From an uncultured Eubacteriales bacterium (lineage in GTDB: Bacteria; Bacillota; Clostridia; Oscillospirales; CAG-272), in the NCBI GenBank assembly GCA_902491535.1, contig CABUHS010000035.1, positions 1-20,043 of the forward strand: DNA of 20,043 nucleotides, given 5' to 3'. Both the position numbers and the translations under genes were made by a program. The notes beneath the pieces were generated by a model. It worked only from the letters and a program-made list of their open reading frames with translations. It was not told the origin of the DNA and searched no databases. Positions 7,010 to 14,367 of the stretch are shown here, in pieces. Positions within the stretch are counted from its first letter, which is position 1. Each line of letters starts with the position of its first letter.

Positions 7010-7434
7010 TTTGTTGTAATTATATATTGATTTTGTAATGATTCAGGCGGCTTTTCGTAATCAGGCAGGGAAGAGCGTTTAGAATGTATCAGATCACAAA
7101 AGTATATTAGTTAGAAAAAGTATATAATGCAAAATATGTATAAAATGTATTTTATTAAGGTTCGTTTTGACATGTTTCAGGTGATTTTTTAATAAAACAT
7201 TATGACAAAAACCGATTTTTAGCGTATAAATAAGTGCTTTGATGTTGATTATGCGCCAAAATCCGATATTTTTCGGTTTTTAGAAATCGGAAATAGTGTA
7301 TACTGTGAAGAGAACTTATCGCAGGGCGGTGTATAAACGATCCGTAGACATCGCCCTTGCGAATCGAATTTTATTTTAGAAAATTCGTAAGCTGTGTTTT
7401 GCGTGTCTTTTGTAATATTAAATTGAATAACTAT
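7010..7434 (+). other. Intergenic region with hairpins upstream of tRNA-Pro
   Basis: No protein gene is seen in this AT-rich stretch. A weak terminator-like hairpin (CCGA-tatttt-TCGG then TTTTT) lies at about 7262-7282. A TATACT at 7299-7304 could be a -10 but has a poor -35. It is followed by a 9-bp hairpin (GGGCGGTGT 7324-7332 with ACATCGCCC about 7348-7356) and an 8-bp perfect hairpin (7365-7372 with 7380-7387). These could be a tRNA leader or a small RNA. Confidence 0.35.
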
Positions 7435-7510
7435 CGGGGTGTGGCGCAGTTGGTAGCGCGCTTGCTTTGGGAGCAAGATGCCGCAGGTTCAAGTCCTGTC
7501 ACTCCGACCA
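7435..7510 (+). tRNA. tRNA-Pro (anticodon UGG)
   Basis: A full cloverleaf can be read: acceptor CGGGGTG pairs with CACTCCG, the D-arm contains AGTTGGTAGC, the anticodon stem CTTGC/GCAAG encloses loop TTTGGGA with anticodon TGG, and the T-loop is GTTCAAGTC. The 3' CCA is encoded. Genes from here rightward look accessory, and tRNA 3' ends are common integration sites, but no second copy of this 3' end is seen in the window. Confidence 0.97.
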
Positions 7511-7561
7511 AAACCGGACACCATTTTTGATACAATGTGTATTGAAGCGGGTGTCCGGTTT
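7511..7561. repeat. 12-bp inverted repeat abutting the tRNA 3' end
   Basis: AAACCGGACACC (7511-7522) pairs perfectly with GGTGTCCGGTTT (7550-7561) around a 27-nt loop that itself holds CAAT-GTGT-ATTG. It begins at the base after CCA. No proper T-run follows on either strand, so terminator function is uncertain; RNA processing or an element end are alternatives. Confidence 0.6.
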
Positions 7562-7643
7562 GTACGTAAAGCTTTATAAGAAAGCTTGTTCAAATAATTT
7601 TTCAAAAAGTTCCAACCTTTTCAGATTCGCGTGTCTATATGAG

Positions 7644-7655
7644 TGAAAGCTTTCA
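7644..7655. promoter_or_regulatory. 12-bp palindrome before the first sigma gene
   Basis: TGAAAGCTTTCA is a perfect palindrome, 14 nt before the GTG at 7670, with the AGAGGAG ribosome site in between. The identical 12-mer occurs 15 nt before the second sigma gene (9687-9698). A nearby AAGCTTT-ATAAG-AAAGCTT (7569-7587) shares its core. It could be an operator or, in RNA, a small stem next to the ribosome site. Confidence 0.45.
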
Positions 7656-7669
7656 AGAGGAGAAAACAA

Positions 7670-9334
7670 GTGAACAGACAAGATGTAGAGAAAATCATAA
7701 CTGAATACTTGAAGCCCATATTCGGATTTGCGTTGAAGAGGTGTAAAAGCATCCACGATGCAGAGGATCTGTCGCAGGAGATTGCGATAAGAGCGTTCCG
7801 CGCGCTCCTTGTTAAGGATGACGTCCGGGACATGGGTAAGTTCATCTGGACTGTTGCCCACAACGCACTAAGCAACTATTATCGTGATGCTGCTAAAAGT
7901 ATGGTCGGTGTTTCTATTGATGAGGTCGCGGAGCTGATCGCAGATCCGTACTCTGAGCCGGACATCGACGACAATCATGACGCCATCCGTCGTCTTCAGA
8001 CCGAGATTGCTTACCTTTCCAAACTGCAAAGAAGAATAGTGATTGCGTATTATTTTGAAAATCGCAAACAGGCAGATATTGCCGGAGAGATGGGTATTCC
8101 TCTCGGCACTGTCAAATGGCACTTGTTTGAAGCAAAAAAAGAATTGAAACGAGGTATTTTTGCGATGAGAAAAGCAAGCGAACTCAAGTTTAATCCTATT
8201 AAATTCCACTCCTACGGCATAAACGGTTCCATTGGCACAAAGTCCCCGGATGAGTTCTTACGTTCCACACTGTCCCAGAATATCTGCTATTGTGTGCGTG
8301 ATACGGCAAAGACAGTGAGCGAGATTGCCGATGACCTTGGTGTTTCCCCTGTGTATGTGGAAACAGAAGTTGAATTTCTTGAAGAATACGGCTTCCTGCA
8401 GGCACAAAAGGATAAATATATTGTGGGCTTCATTATCAGTGAGCCGACTGCAGAATTGCTTACCATGCAGAACGATATGTACAAGCGTGCCGCCGAGCTG
8501 TTTGCAAACGATCTGTATGATGAGCTGACCTCTTCCGGCATTCTTGATGATCCGGATATTTGGTGCGGACAGACTGACCGGCCTGTCTCCCTAACCGAGT
8601 CTCTTAAAGCGGACCGGAACTTCATTCTGTGGTCGCTGATTCCTTATATCGCCGCTTGGTCCGGTGAAAAACTGATGGATGAGGGCGTTTCCTTTGAGGA
8701 GGTTGCCACGATCCGTCCGGATGGTGCGCATAATATCTATCACGCATCCGTAGTGCCGGATGAAATGGTTCTTACTGATGACTATGTGTATATGAAGAAC
8801 TGGTGCGGACCGATGTGGAATGAAAGCGGCGAACACATCCTTTGGCAGATCGACAGCGAGTGGTCTGACCGTGGCGAACACCATGACCTCCGGTATCCTG
8901 AAGAAGCCAAGCGCATTCTCAGTCTATACGAAAGAGATCTTGAAGACCGTCTTTCAAAGGATGAGTATGCATGGCTCGCTGAACGCGGCTATATCAAAAC
9001 CAACAGAGATTACGACGGGGACTTCAAATCAGCATGGCAGATCGTTGTTCTGGCCGGCAAGGAGATTCAAGATAAACTCCTCGCTATCGGCGAGCGAATC
9101 AAGGAAAAGTACCAGACTGACTTTGATGCGCTGAAAGCGCCCTATGCCGAGGCGGTACTGGAATCGGTTCCTGCACACCTCAGAAAGATAAAAGAGTATG
9201 AGCTGCAGTTTGTATTTCACGCTGACGGAGGGTTCCTGGTACACTGCATCACAACGCTCCTGAAGAACGGCAAGCTGAAGAAGCCTACCGAAGGACAGAG
9301 AAAATCTCTGACTACACTGATTATCAATAGATAA
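7670..9334 (+). CDS. Sigma-70-family (ECF-like) factor fused to second HTH and C-terminal domain
   Basis: The 554-aa protein should direct RNA polymerase to special promoters. Residues about 4-75 form sigma region 2 (DAEDLSQE at about 32-39). Residues about 105-160 form sigma region 4 with the HTH ADIAGEMGIPLGTVKWHL. A further HTH-like segment follows (VSEIADDLGVSPVYVETEVE, about 205-225). The remaining 300 or so residues make a Trp/Tyr-rich acidic domain I do not recognise, probably for sensing or partner binding. It is homologous to the separate protein at 10448-11326 (shared landmarks: RPDG/RPNG, WLAERGYI/HLAECGVL, VPAHL/IPNHL). I chose GTG 7670 because AGAGGAG precedes it by 7 nt; an in-frame GTG at 7643 would add MKAFKRRKQ. 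Strong terminator at 9415-9450. No promoter is obvious. Confidence 0.85.
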   Translation: MNRQDVEKIITEYLKPIFGFALKRCKSIHDAEDLSQEIAIRAFRALLVKDDVRDMGKFIWTVAHNALSNYYRDAAKSMVGVSIDEVAELIADPYSEPDIDDNHDAIRRLQTEIAYLSKLQRRIVIAYYFENRKQADIAGEMGIPLGTVKWHLFEAKKELKRGIFAMRKASELKFNPIKFHSYGINGSIGTKSPDEFLRSTLSQNICYCVRDTAKTVSEIADDLGVSPVYVETEVEFLEEYGFLQAQKDKYIVGFIISEPTAELLTMQNDMYKRAAELFANDLYDELTSSGILDDPDIWCGQTDRPVSLTESLKADRNFILWSLIPYIAAWSGEKLMDEGVSFEEVATIRPDGAHNIYHASVVPDEMVLTDDYVYMKNWCGPMWNESGEHILWQIDSEWSDRGEHHDLRYPEEAKRILSLYERDLEDRLSKDEYAWLAERGYIKTNRDYDGDFKSAWQIVVLAGKEIQDKLLAIGERIKEKYQTDFDALKAPYAEAVLESVPAHLRKIKEYELQFVFHADGGFLVHCITTLLKNGKLKKPTEGQRKSLTTLIINR

Positions 9335-9414
9335 GAAAAGGACACTGTAGTTTACATGCTAACGGATTGCCATTAAGGCTGCATTATTAAAATTTATTAT
9401 GAATACTCCAACCG

Positions 9415-9450
9415 AAAATCCTCTGAAGCGATTTGTTTCAGAGGATTTTT
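9415..9450 (+). terminator. Rho-independent terminator after the first sigma gene
   Basis: A 13-bp perfect stem (9415-9427 with 9437-9449) ends in a T-run. It is close to symmetrical and could serve either strand. It separates the two sigma units transcriptionally. Confidence 0.85.
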
Positions 9451-9499
9451 CATGGCATTAAAATATGTTTTCTTTGTTTACTGCAACGCAAATTTTGGC

Positions 9500-9528
9500 T
9501 TGAATTCGTTGTCGATTAGAGTTATAAT
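9500..9528 (+). promoter_or_regulatory. Promoter of the split sigma unit (TTGAAT-17-TATAAT)
   Basis: The -35 TTGAAT (9500-9505) and a perfect -10 TATAAT (9523-9528) are 17 bp apart. Start near 9535 gives a leader of about 180 nt before the ATG at 9714. It is a vegetative-type promoter, so the second sigma unit can be expressed without autoregulation. Confidence 0.65.
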
Positions 9529-9686
9529 AACGGCAGAAAAGAAAAATGTCCATCGTTCAAAAGCGAGAGGCGTTGACCGTATAATTCCGCCCAAAATCCT
9601 GCTGACCATATAACTGACCACTTACTAGGCGATATCTAAATTTTTTGAAATTCATCGAATCAAATCCAAAATCCGCGACTTATAGA

Positions 9687-9698
9687 TGAAAGCTTTCA
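9687..9698. promoter_or_regulatory. 12-bp palindrome before the second sigma gene
   Basis: This is a second exact copy of TGAAAGCTTTCA, followed by AAAGAGGA as in the first copy (AGAGGA). The similarity between the two leaders is limited to about 22 bases from ATGAAAGC/GTGAAAGC to AGAGGA, while flanking DNA differs, which suggests selection on this stretch. Confidence 0.45.
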
Positions 9699-9713
9699 AA
9701 AGAGGAACAGAAG

Positions 9714-10448
9714 ATGAAAAACGAAATCTCAAATTACATAGAGTATCTGTTTTCAGTTGCTTTGAAGAAAAGCGGCAATCTTACGGATGCAGAAGATCTG
9801 ACACAGGAGGTACTGCTTGCGGCCTTATCATATTTGAACCGTGGCGGTGTAATAACAAATATGCCGGCATGGCTGTCTTCTACATTGAATCATAAGTGGA
9901 GTGATATGCTAAGGAAAAAGTATAAACTTCCGACAATCAGCATTGATGTGGTAGTTGATGAGCTTGAGGATGAAAGTATTCCTGATGAGCCCAGTGTAGA
10001 ACAAGTGCGGCGTGAGGTGGCTTACTTGGCAAAATTACAGCGTGATGTGATTGTAAAACACTATCTGCAAGGCAAAAAAGTGCAAGTTATTGCCGATGAG
10101 TTAGGCGTTCCAAAAGGGACAGTTTTATCAAGGCTATCTTCGGGCAGAGAGCAGATGCGGAAAGGATTGGAATCAATGGAACAATACGAAAGACAGAGCT
10201 ATATCCCTGAGCGATTGGATTTAACATATCATGGTACTCCGGGACTGCATGACGAACCGTGGTCGCTTGTTGCAGATGACTTAATGAAGCAGAATATACT
10301 TATCATTGCTTACGAAAAGCCGGTTACAGCGGTAGAGATCGCGAAAGCATTGGGTATTCCTACTCCGTATATCGAGAGAGCGGTAGATGATCTTGTTAAG
10401 TCCCAATTAATGTGCCGTAGTGGCATAAGGTTTTCACTGACTTTATAA
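9714..10448 (+). CDS. Sigma-70-family (ECF-like) factor with extra HTH, split form
   Basis: The 244-aa protein has sigma region 2 (DAEDLTQEVLLAALSYL, about 25-41), an acidic linker (VVVDELEDESIPDE), sigma region 4 with the HTH VIADELGVPKGTVLSRLSSG (about 126-145), and a terminal HTH (TAVEIAKALGIPTPYIERAV, about 206-225). It aligns end to end with the first 240 or so residues of the 7670 protein but stops where that protein continues into its C-terminal domain. An AGAGG site lies 8 nt before the ATG. Its stop codon TAA overlaps the ATG of the next gene (TAATG), so the two are translationally coupled and presumably act together. Confidence 0.87.
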   Translation: MKNEISNYIEYLFSVALKKSGNLTDAEDLTQEVLLAALSYLNRGGVITNMPAWLSSTLNHKWSDMLRKKYKLPTISIDVVVDELEDESIPDEPSVEQVRREVAYLAKLQRDVIVKHYLQGKKVQVIADELGVPKGTVLSRLSSGREQMRKGLESMEQYERQSYIPERLDLTYHGTPGLHDEPWSLVADDLMKQNILIIAYEKPVTAVEIAKALGIPTPYIERAVDDLVKSQLMCRSGIRFSLTL

Positions 10449-11326
10449 TGGTAACACCTGACCAATTATTAAAAGGTTTGGATGAACAGATTGAGATTGC
10501 CGAAAGGAACTATGAATCCATATGGTCATGCTTGAAGAATCTGCTTGACAAAATCAAAACATTGGCTTGGTATAACAAGATGGGCGAGCGACAAAAAATC
10601 ATTCTTGAATACTATACCATACTGGATGTATTTACTCGTGGAATATATACGGCAACAAAAAGAATCGTTGACGTAACAGAAGAGTATCCGGATCGTCCGA
10701 ACGGAGGTGCTTGGATTGCGCAAGGTAACAGATATCCGGCAGATTTTGATTTTGAGAGCTATCGTTTGGCAAAATACTGTTACGGCGGTGAACGTCGTGC
10801 ATACTGGGAAAATTTTTTAAGTTCAAAATCCATCGATCTCCATGTATATGACACACAACCGGATCTTAACAAGTATGAACACGGTCCTGTAGAAATACAT
10901 GACGATAATCTTTGCAAATTACTTTATATACTTTATCAAGGAATACCTTTTGACGCTGTAGGCTTTGATCTTATGTATGCTGAGGACGTTCCCCATCTAG
11001 CAGAGTGTGGCGTGTTACGATATGATAATAATGAACCAAATGTTGCAATTCCGGTACTAAGTAAAACTCAATATGACGAGCTATGGCAAATAATATTGAA
11101 TCATATGCATTTACTTGCTGATATTCTGGAAGCTCCTTTGCGTGATGCATTTCCTAAGTTAAAAATGAATATTCCAAATCATCTTGAGGGGCGTATTGCA
11201 GAATTTCGTAAATATTCATGCTACGCATTGCCGATGGCAGTAATCAAGAAAGCAATAAACGATGGAGATTTTCTAAAAGGGGTTGATTACCCTACTCCAC
11301 CCATGGTATTGATAATAGAGGCGTAG
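10448..11326 (+). CDS. Stand-alone C-terminal partner of the split sigma factor
   Basis: The 292-aa soluble protein starts on the last base of the upstream sigma gene's stop codon, in the -1 frame relative to it. It has no ribosome site of its own, so translation should depend on the upstream gene. It corresponds to residues about 255-554 of the fused protein at 7670-9334: RPNGGAWIAQGNRYP, an acidic YEHGPVEIHDDN region, HLAECGVL, then IPNHLEGRIAEF near the end. It is Trp/Tyr-rich, without membrane segments. Function is inferred from the fused paralogue: a regulatory or sensory subunit bound to the sigma factor. I know no family name for it. Confidence 0.8.
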   Translation: MVTPDQLLKGLDEQIEIAERNYESIWSCLKNLLDKIKTLAWYNKMGERQKIILEYYTILDVFTRGIYTATKRIVDVTEEYPDRPNGGAWIAQGNRYPADFDFESYRLAKYCYGGERRAYWENFLSSKSIDLHVYDTQPDLNKYEHGPVEIHDDNLCKLLYILYQGIPFDAVGFDLMYAEDVPHLAECGVLRYDNNEPNVAIPVLSKTQYDELWQIILNHMHLLADILEAPLRDAFPKLKMNIPNHLEGRIAEFRKYSCYALPMAVIKKAINDGDFLKGVDYPTPPMVLIIEA

Positions 11327-11807
11327 CGACTAAACGAATTAAATGATAACAAAATAGTGATTGTTTATTGTGGTGCCGTCAAGCCTTTTTCTTTGTCTAC
11401 AGCGCCTCGAATTTTGGCAGGGCGACCAACAATGGTCATCCTGTCATTTTCTCTTTTTCCGCCTTGACCTCTACAATCATTTCCGCAAGTCTTTCTTTGT
11501 ATTTTTCTTTCATTTTTGTGTAGATATTATGGCTTTCCCGCTTTCCGTTCGCATTTGTCGGCATGTACCGGACAAGCGAGGTTAATATATCATAAAAGCA
11601 AGGCGTAAGCCTTGATAAGAGTTACGGCATATATACTAACAAGGCAGTAAAAAACAACGGTGATTTGCTGTATCAAAATGAAGAAAACAAGGCGGAAGAA
11701 GCATGTCGCTATTAGTACTTTAATACCCACCTGCCGCCATGATGTTTTGCGTTCTCAGCGGTATTACTTTGCTTACTCATATTTATAATTTGTTTGAAGT
11801 TGCTCTC
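11327..11807. other. Gene-poor scarred region
   Basis: This stretch separates the sigma units from the LysR region. It holds a likely minus-strand gene remnant (11436-11564) and a small perfect hairpin (CAAGGC-GTAA-GCCTTG, 11599-11614). No clear terminator follows the gene ending at 11326. The rest shows no coding signal that I can support, and it looks like decayed mobile-element or recombination debris. Confidence 0.4.
11436..11564 (-). pseudogene. Minus-strand 42-codon remnant, unrecognised
   Basis: The frame encodes a highly charged, helical 42-residue segment (MPTNANGKRESHNIYTKM... ending KAEKEKMTG). It stays open for about 20 codons further upstream before a stop, and no ribosome site precedes the ATG, which suggests the tail of a longer gene whose 5' part is gone. 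The composition resembles coiled-coil ends of mobile-element proteins, but I cannot name it. Confidence 0.25.
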
Positions 11808-11836
11808 TTGACACACTTTGCATATCCGAATATAAT
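11808..11836 (+). promoter_or_regulatory. Perfect consensus promoter (TTGACA-17-TATAAT)
   Basis: All twelve consensus bases match with a 17-bp spacer (-35 at 11808-11813, -10 at 11831-11836). Start near 11843 gives a 40-nt leader to the small HTH gene and then the LysR gene. It is the strongest promoter in the window and is strong for a regulator gene. Confidence 0.85.
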
Positions 11837-11882
11837 AAATATATACTTCAGACAAACGTATGGATGTTAAGAGAATTTATAG

Positions 11883-12011
11883 ATGGATTATATGTCAGTC
11901 AAAGAAGCGGCTGAACTTTGGAATGCGTCAGAGTGCCGGATTCAAAAGCTGTGTGAAGAAGGACTGATTGACGCTGTGAATCGGATTGACCTTTTATGGA
12001 TCATTTCATAG
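11883..12011 (+). CDS. Small HTH (excisionase-like) protein, probably truncated
   Basis: The 42-aa product begins MDYMSVKEAAELWNASEC and continues with IQKLCEEGLI, which matches the start of the small MerR/excisionase-like HTH proteins (HTH_17 type) common in Firmicutes; these bind DNA and often accompany mobile elements. Family members usually go on with a basic wing such as RFGRSWLIP. Here it ends at LLWIIS, so the wing is incomplete and the protein may be inactive. A modest AAGAGAA site precedes the ATG. It lies between a consensus promoter and the LysR gene, 44 bp before the latter. Confidence 0.55.
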   Translation: MDYMSVKEAAELWNASECRIQKLCEEGLIDAVNRIDLLWIIS

Positions 12012-12055
12012 TAAGCAAAAAACGAATGATTTTAGAAAGAAAGGAGTCGGAAAAC

Positions 12056-12952
12056 ATGTATAATCCGCGGCTTGATACATTTTTGCACGTGGCAGATGCA
12101 GGAAGTTTTAATAAAGCAGCAGAGGAATCGTATATCACGCCGACCGCAGTCATTAAGCAGATCAATCTGCTGGAAGCAGAATTGGGCGTCAGGCTTTTTG
12201 ATAGAACACACCGCGGTCTGATACTTACCAAAGCCGGAAAATCGTTGTATCAGGATACAAAATATATCATTCAGTATTGCAGAGACTCGGTCACGCGTGC
12301 AAAGAATGCCATGCAGGAGGACACGAATATTGTCCGGATCGGTACTTCTCCCATGACTCCGGCACAGCTTCTCATGCAGCTCTGGCCGAAAATACAGGAA
12401 CGCTGTCCTGACATAAAATTTCAGATCATTCCATTTGAAAACACGCCTGAAAATGCACGGGAGATTCTCGCCAATCTCGGTAAGAAGATTGATGTAGTCG
12501 GCGGTATTTTTGATGAGACTATGCTTGGACTGCGAAGCTGTGCAGGGCTTGAGTTGTCACGCGAACCGTTCTGCTGTGCAGTTTCCGTTCATCACCGCCT
12601 TGCTGCAAAAAACAAATTGACTGTTAAAGATCTGTACGGTGAAAACCTGCTTTTGATGTGCAGAGATTGGAGCCACTATGTAGACGGACTGCGTGACGAG
12701 ATCTGGAAGAATCACCCTGAAATCAACATTGTAGATTTTGACTTTTACAGTATGGATGTGTTCAATCGCTGTGAAAACAGCAATGACGTCCTTCTTGCGA
12801 TCTCAGGATGGGCAAATGTACATCCGCTTTTGAAGGTGATTCCCGTAGAATGGGATTACAGTATTCCATATGGTTTGCTTCATTCTCCGAAGCCTTCTGA
12901 AACAGTAAAAAAATTCCTGAAAGCGGCTGCTGAAGCGGTCAGGGAATCATAA
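12056..12952 (+). CDS. LysR-family transcriptional regulator
   Basis: The 298-aa protein has an N-terminal winged HTH (SFNKAAEESYITPTAVIKQI, about 17-36, then LEAELGVRLFDRTHRGLILT) and a C-terminal two-lobed effector domain starting near residue 92 (VRIGTSPMTPAQLL). Length and layout are standard for LysR. ATG 12056 is preferred because AAAGGAG precedes it by 9 nt; an in-frame upstream ATG at 11996 lies inside the small HTH gene and lacks such a site. LysR proteins usually control adjacent genes, and the redox cassette at 13307-17507 follows on the same strand, so it is the likely target. Terminator at 12991-13022. Confidence 0.92.
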   Translation: MYNPRLDTFLHVADAGSFNKAAEESYITPTAVIKQINLLEAELGVRLFDRTHRGLILTKAGKSLYQDTKYIIQYCRDSVTRAKNAMQEDTNIVRIGTSPMTPAQLLMQLWPKIQERCPDIKFQIIPFENTPENAREILANLGKKIDVVGGIFDETMLGLRSCAGLELSREPFCCAVSVHHRLAAKNKLTVKDLYGENLLLMCRDWSHYVDGLRDEIWKNHPEINIVDFDFYSMDVFNRCENSNDVLLAISGWANVHPLLKVIPVEWDYSIPYGLLHSPKPSETVKKFLKAAAEAVRES

Positions 12953-12990
12953 AATGCAGTTATAACCTTTGAGTATAAACTGCTGAACGT

Positions 12991-13022
12991 ATCGAGACTT
13001 CTCATGAGGTCTCGATTTTTTT
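12991..13022 (+). terminator. Rho-independent terminator after the LysR gene
   Basis: ATCGAGAC (12991-12998) and GTCTCGAT (13009-13016) form the stem, followed by a run of seven T residues. It uncouples the regulator from the cassette downstream. Confidence 0.85.
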
Positions 13023-13043
13023 ATAATATAGACAGGAAGATAA

Positions 13044-13196
13044 AGACTCTTCTGCATATATTTCAAGGTTTCCGCTGCGGTCAGGATCTGTGATTTTGAA
13101 AGCCGCAGAGGTTCTTATAACCTTCACGCAGATGTCCCTGCCGCTTATGCGGTGGGTTACATATCATCTTCAGTGGGAGTTAAAATCTCCCGTTGA
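13044..13196 (+). pseudogene. Possible TnpB (IS200/IS605-type) C-terminal remnant
   Basis: An open frame without a start encodes about 50 residues, including CDFESRRGSYNLHADVPAAY, which resembles the C-terminal HADVNAAYNI-type motif of TnpB nucleases. The zinc-ribbon cysteines and the active-site region are missing. A GGGAG-ttaaaat-CTCCC hairpin at about 13175-13191 overlaps the end, as subterminal hairpins do in such elements. The identification rests on one short motif. It lies between the LysR terminator and the esterase gene and may have displaced the original promoter region. Confidence 0.35.
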
Positions 13197-13306
13197 AGCC
13201 CTGCAGAACAAAGCTCATTGCGTGGCTTGCAGTAGTTGCAGCTTGATTAAGCGAGTTTATAGGACTTTGTCCCGATTTTAATATAAATCACAATAAGAAA
13301 AGGTAG

Positions 13307-14335
13307 GTGAGGCGATTGAAAAAATACGCTTTGTTATTCTTGATTTTTTGTCTGCTGTTTTGCGTTGTCGGGTGCAGCGGAGATAAAAATACCGAGATGC
13401 GCGAAAGCACATCAGAAAATACTTCTTCCGGAGCAGAAAGTACAGTGAATACGATCGAAAATACCGGCAGCCCCTATACGGCAAATACCGAGATATCAGA
13501 TGTGATCTCCGATCCTGTGTTCGGAAATTTTGGCAGGCTTATCTTTCCGGTAAACAGCGGATACTACAGCGGAAATACACTCGGAGAGCTTCGTCTGACT
13601 TGGTATAACAATATTGATGCAAGCAAAACGGTGGAGATCGCAAACTATATGAAAACCCATGCTGAAGCAGGCGAAACGATTTTTTACGATATCTATACCG
13701 AGACAGAAAAAGAAGCTGATCCCGCCAAGCGGGATACCGGACTGTTCTTTTTCAAAGGTAATCCCGGCGCAAAGTTTGCAATCTGCAATGCAGGCGGCGG
13801 ATTTGCCTATGTGGGAGCAATGCACGACAGCTTTCCTCATGCTTTGGAGCTATCTAAAAAAGGCTATAACGCATTTGCTCTGATCTACCGTCCAGGTGCG
13901 CAAACCGCCTGTGAAGATCTGGCACGGGCAATCGGTTTTATTTTTGATTACGCTGATGAACTGGAAGTCGACATCGGCTGTTACTCCCTGTGGGGAGGAT
14001 CGGCAGGCGGCAGAATGACTGCTTATCTCAGCTCTTACGGAACAGAAGCGTTCGGAGAGGGAAGCTATCCGCGTCCGGGCTGTGCTGTTATTCAATACAC
14101 AGGACACCGCGAATATACAAGAAACGATCCACCCACTTATATGTGCGTCGGAGAAAACGACGGAATTGCAAGCTGGCGTACGATGGAAAGCCGTGCTGAA
14201 GCAATGCGTTTGGAAGGAATCGACACCGAATTTCACAAATATCCGGGACTTAGTCACGGATTCGGCATCGGAACCGGAACCGTGGCCGAAGGATGGCTTA
14301 ATGACGCAGTCGCGTTTTGGGAAAAGCAAATGTAA
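13307..14335 (+). CDS. Secreted lipoprotein alpha/beta hydrolase (esterase-like)
   Basis: The N-terminus is a lipoprotein signal (KKYALLFLIFCLLFCVVGC, lipobox VVGC), followed by a Ser/Thr/Glu-rich linker. The enzyme domain shows an alpha/beta-hydrolase triad: Ser232 in GGSAGG, Asp285 in GENDGI and His317 in GLSHGF, plus an NAGGGFAY oxyanion-type stretch. It would hydrolyse esters outside the membrane; the substrate is unknown. The start is GTG 13307, or more probably TTG 13316, which has AGGTAGG 8 nt upstream. It begins a same-strand cassette with flavodoxins and an alcohol dehydrogenase. The region before it contains no clear promoter and a transposon-like remnant. Confidence 0.85.
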   Translation: MRRLKKYALLFLIFCLLFCVVGCSGDKNTEMRESTSENTSSGAESTVNTIENTGSPYTANTEISDVISDPVFGNFGRLIFPVNSGYYSGNTLGELRLTWYNNIDASKTVEIANYMKTHAEAGETIFYDIYTETEKEADPAKRDTGLFFFKGNPGAKFAICNAGGGFAYVGAMHDSFPHALELSKKGYNAFALIYRPGAQTACEDLARAIGFIFDYADELEVDIGCYSLWGGSAGGRMTAYLSSYGTEAFGEGSYPRPGCAVIQYTGHREYTRNDPPTYMCVGENDGIASWRTMESRAEAMRLEGIDTEFHKYPGLSHGFGIGTGTVAEGWLNDAVAFWEKQM

Positions 14336-14367
14336 TTATATCTGAATATCCAAGGGAGGAACACACC

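Noticed and set aside
11361..11585. 74-codon plus-strand frame, Phe/Leu-rich
   Set aside because: It is the complement of the minus-strand charged helical remnant, has no ribosome site, and its hydrophobicity comes from reverse-complemented Lys/Glu codons.
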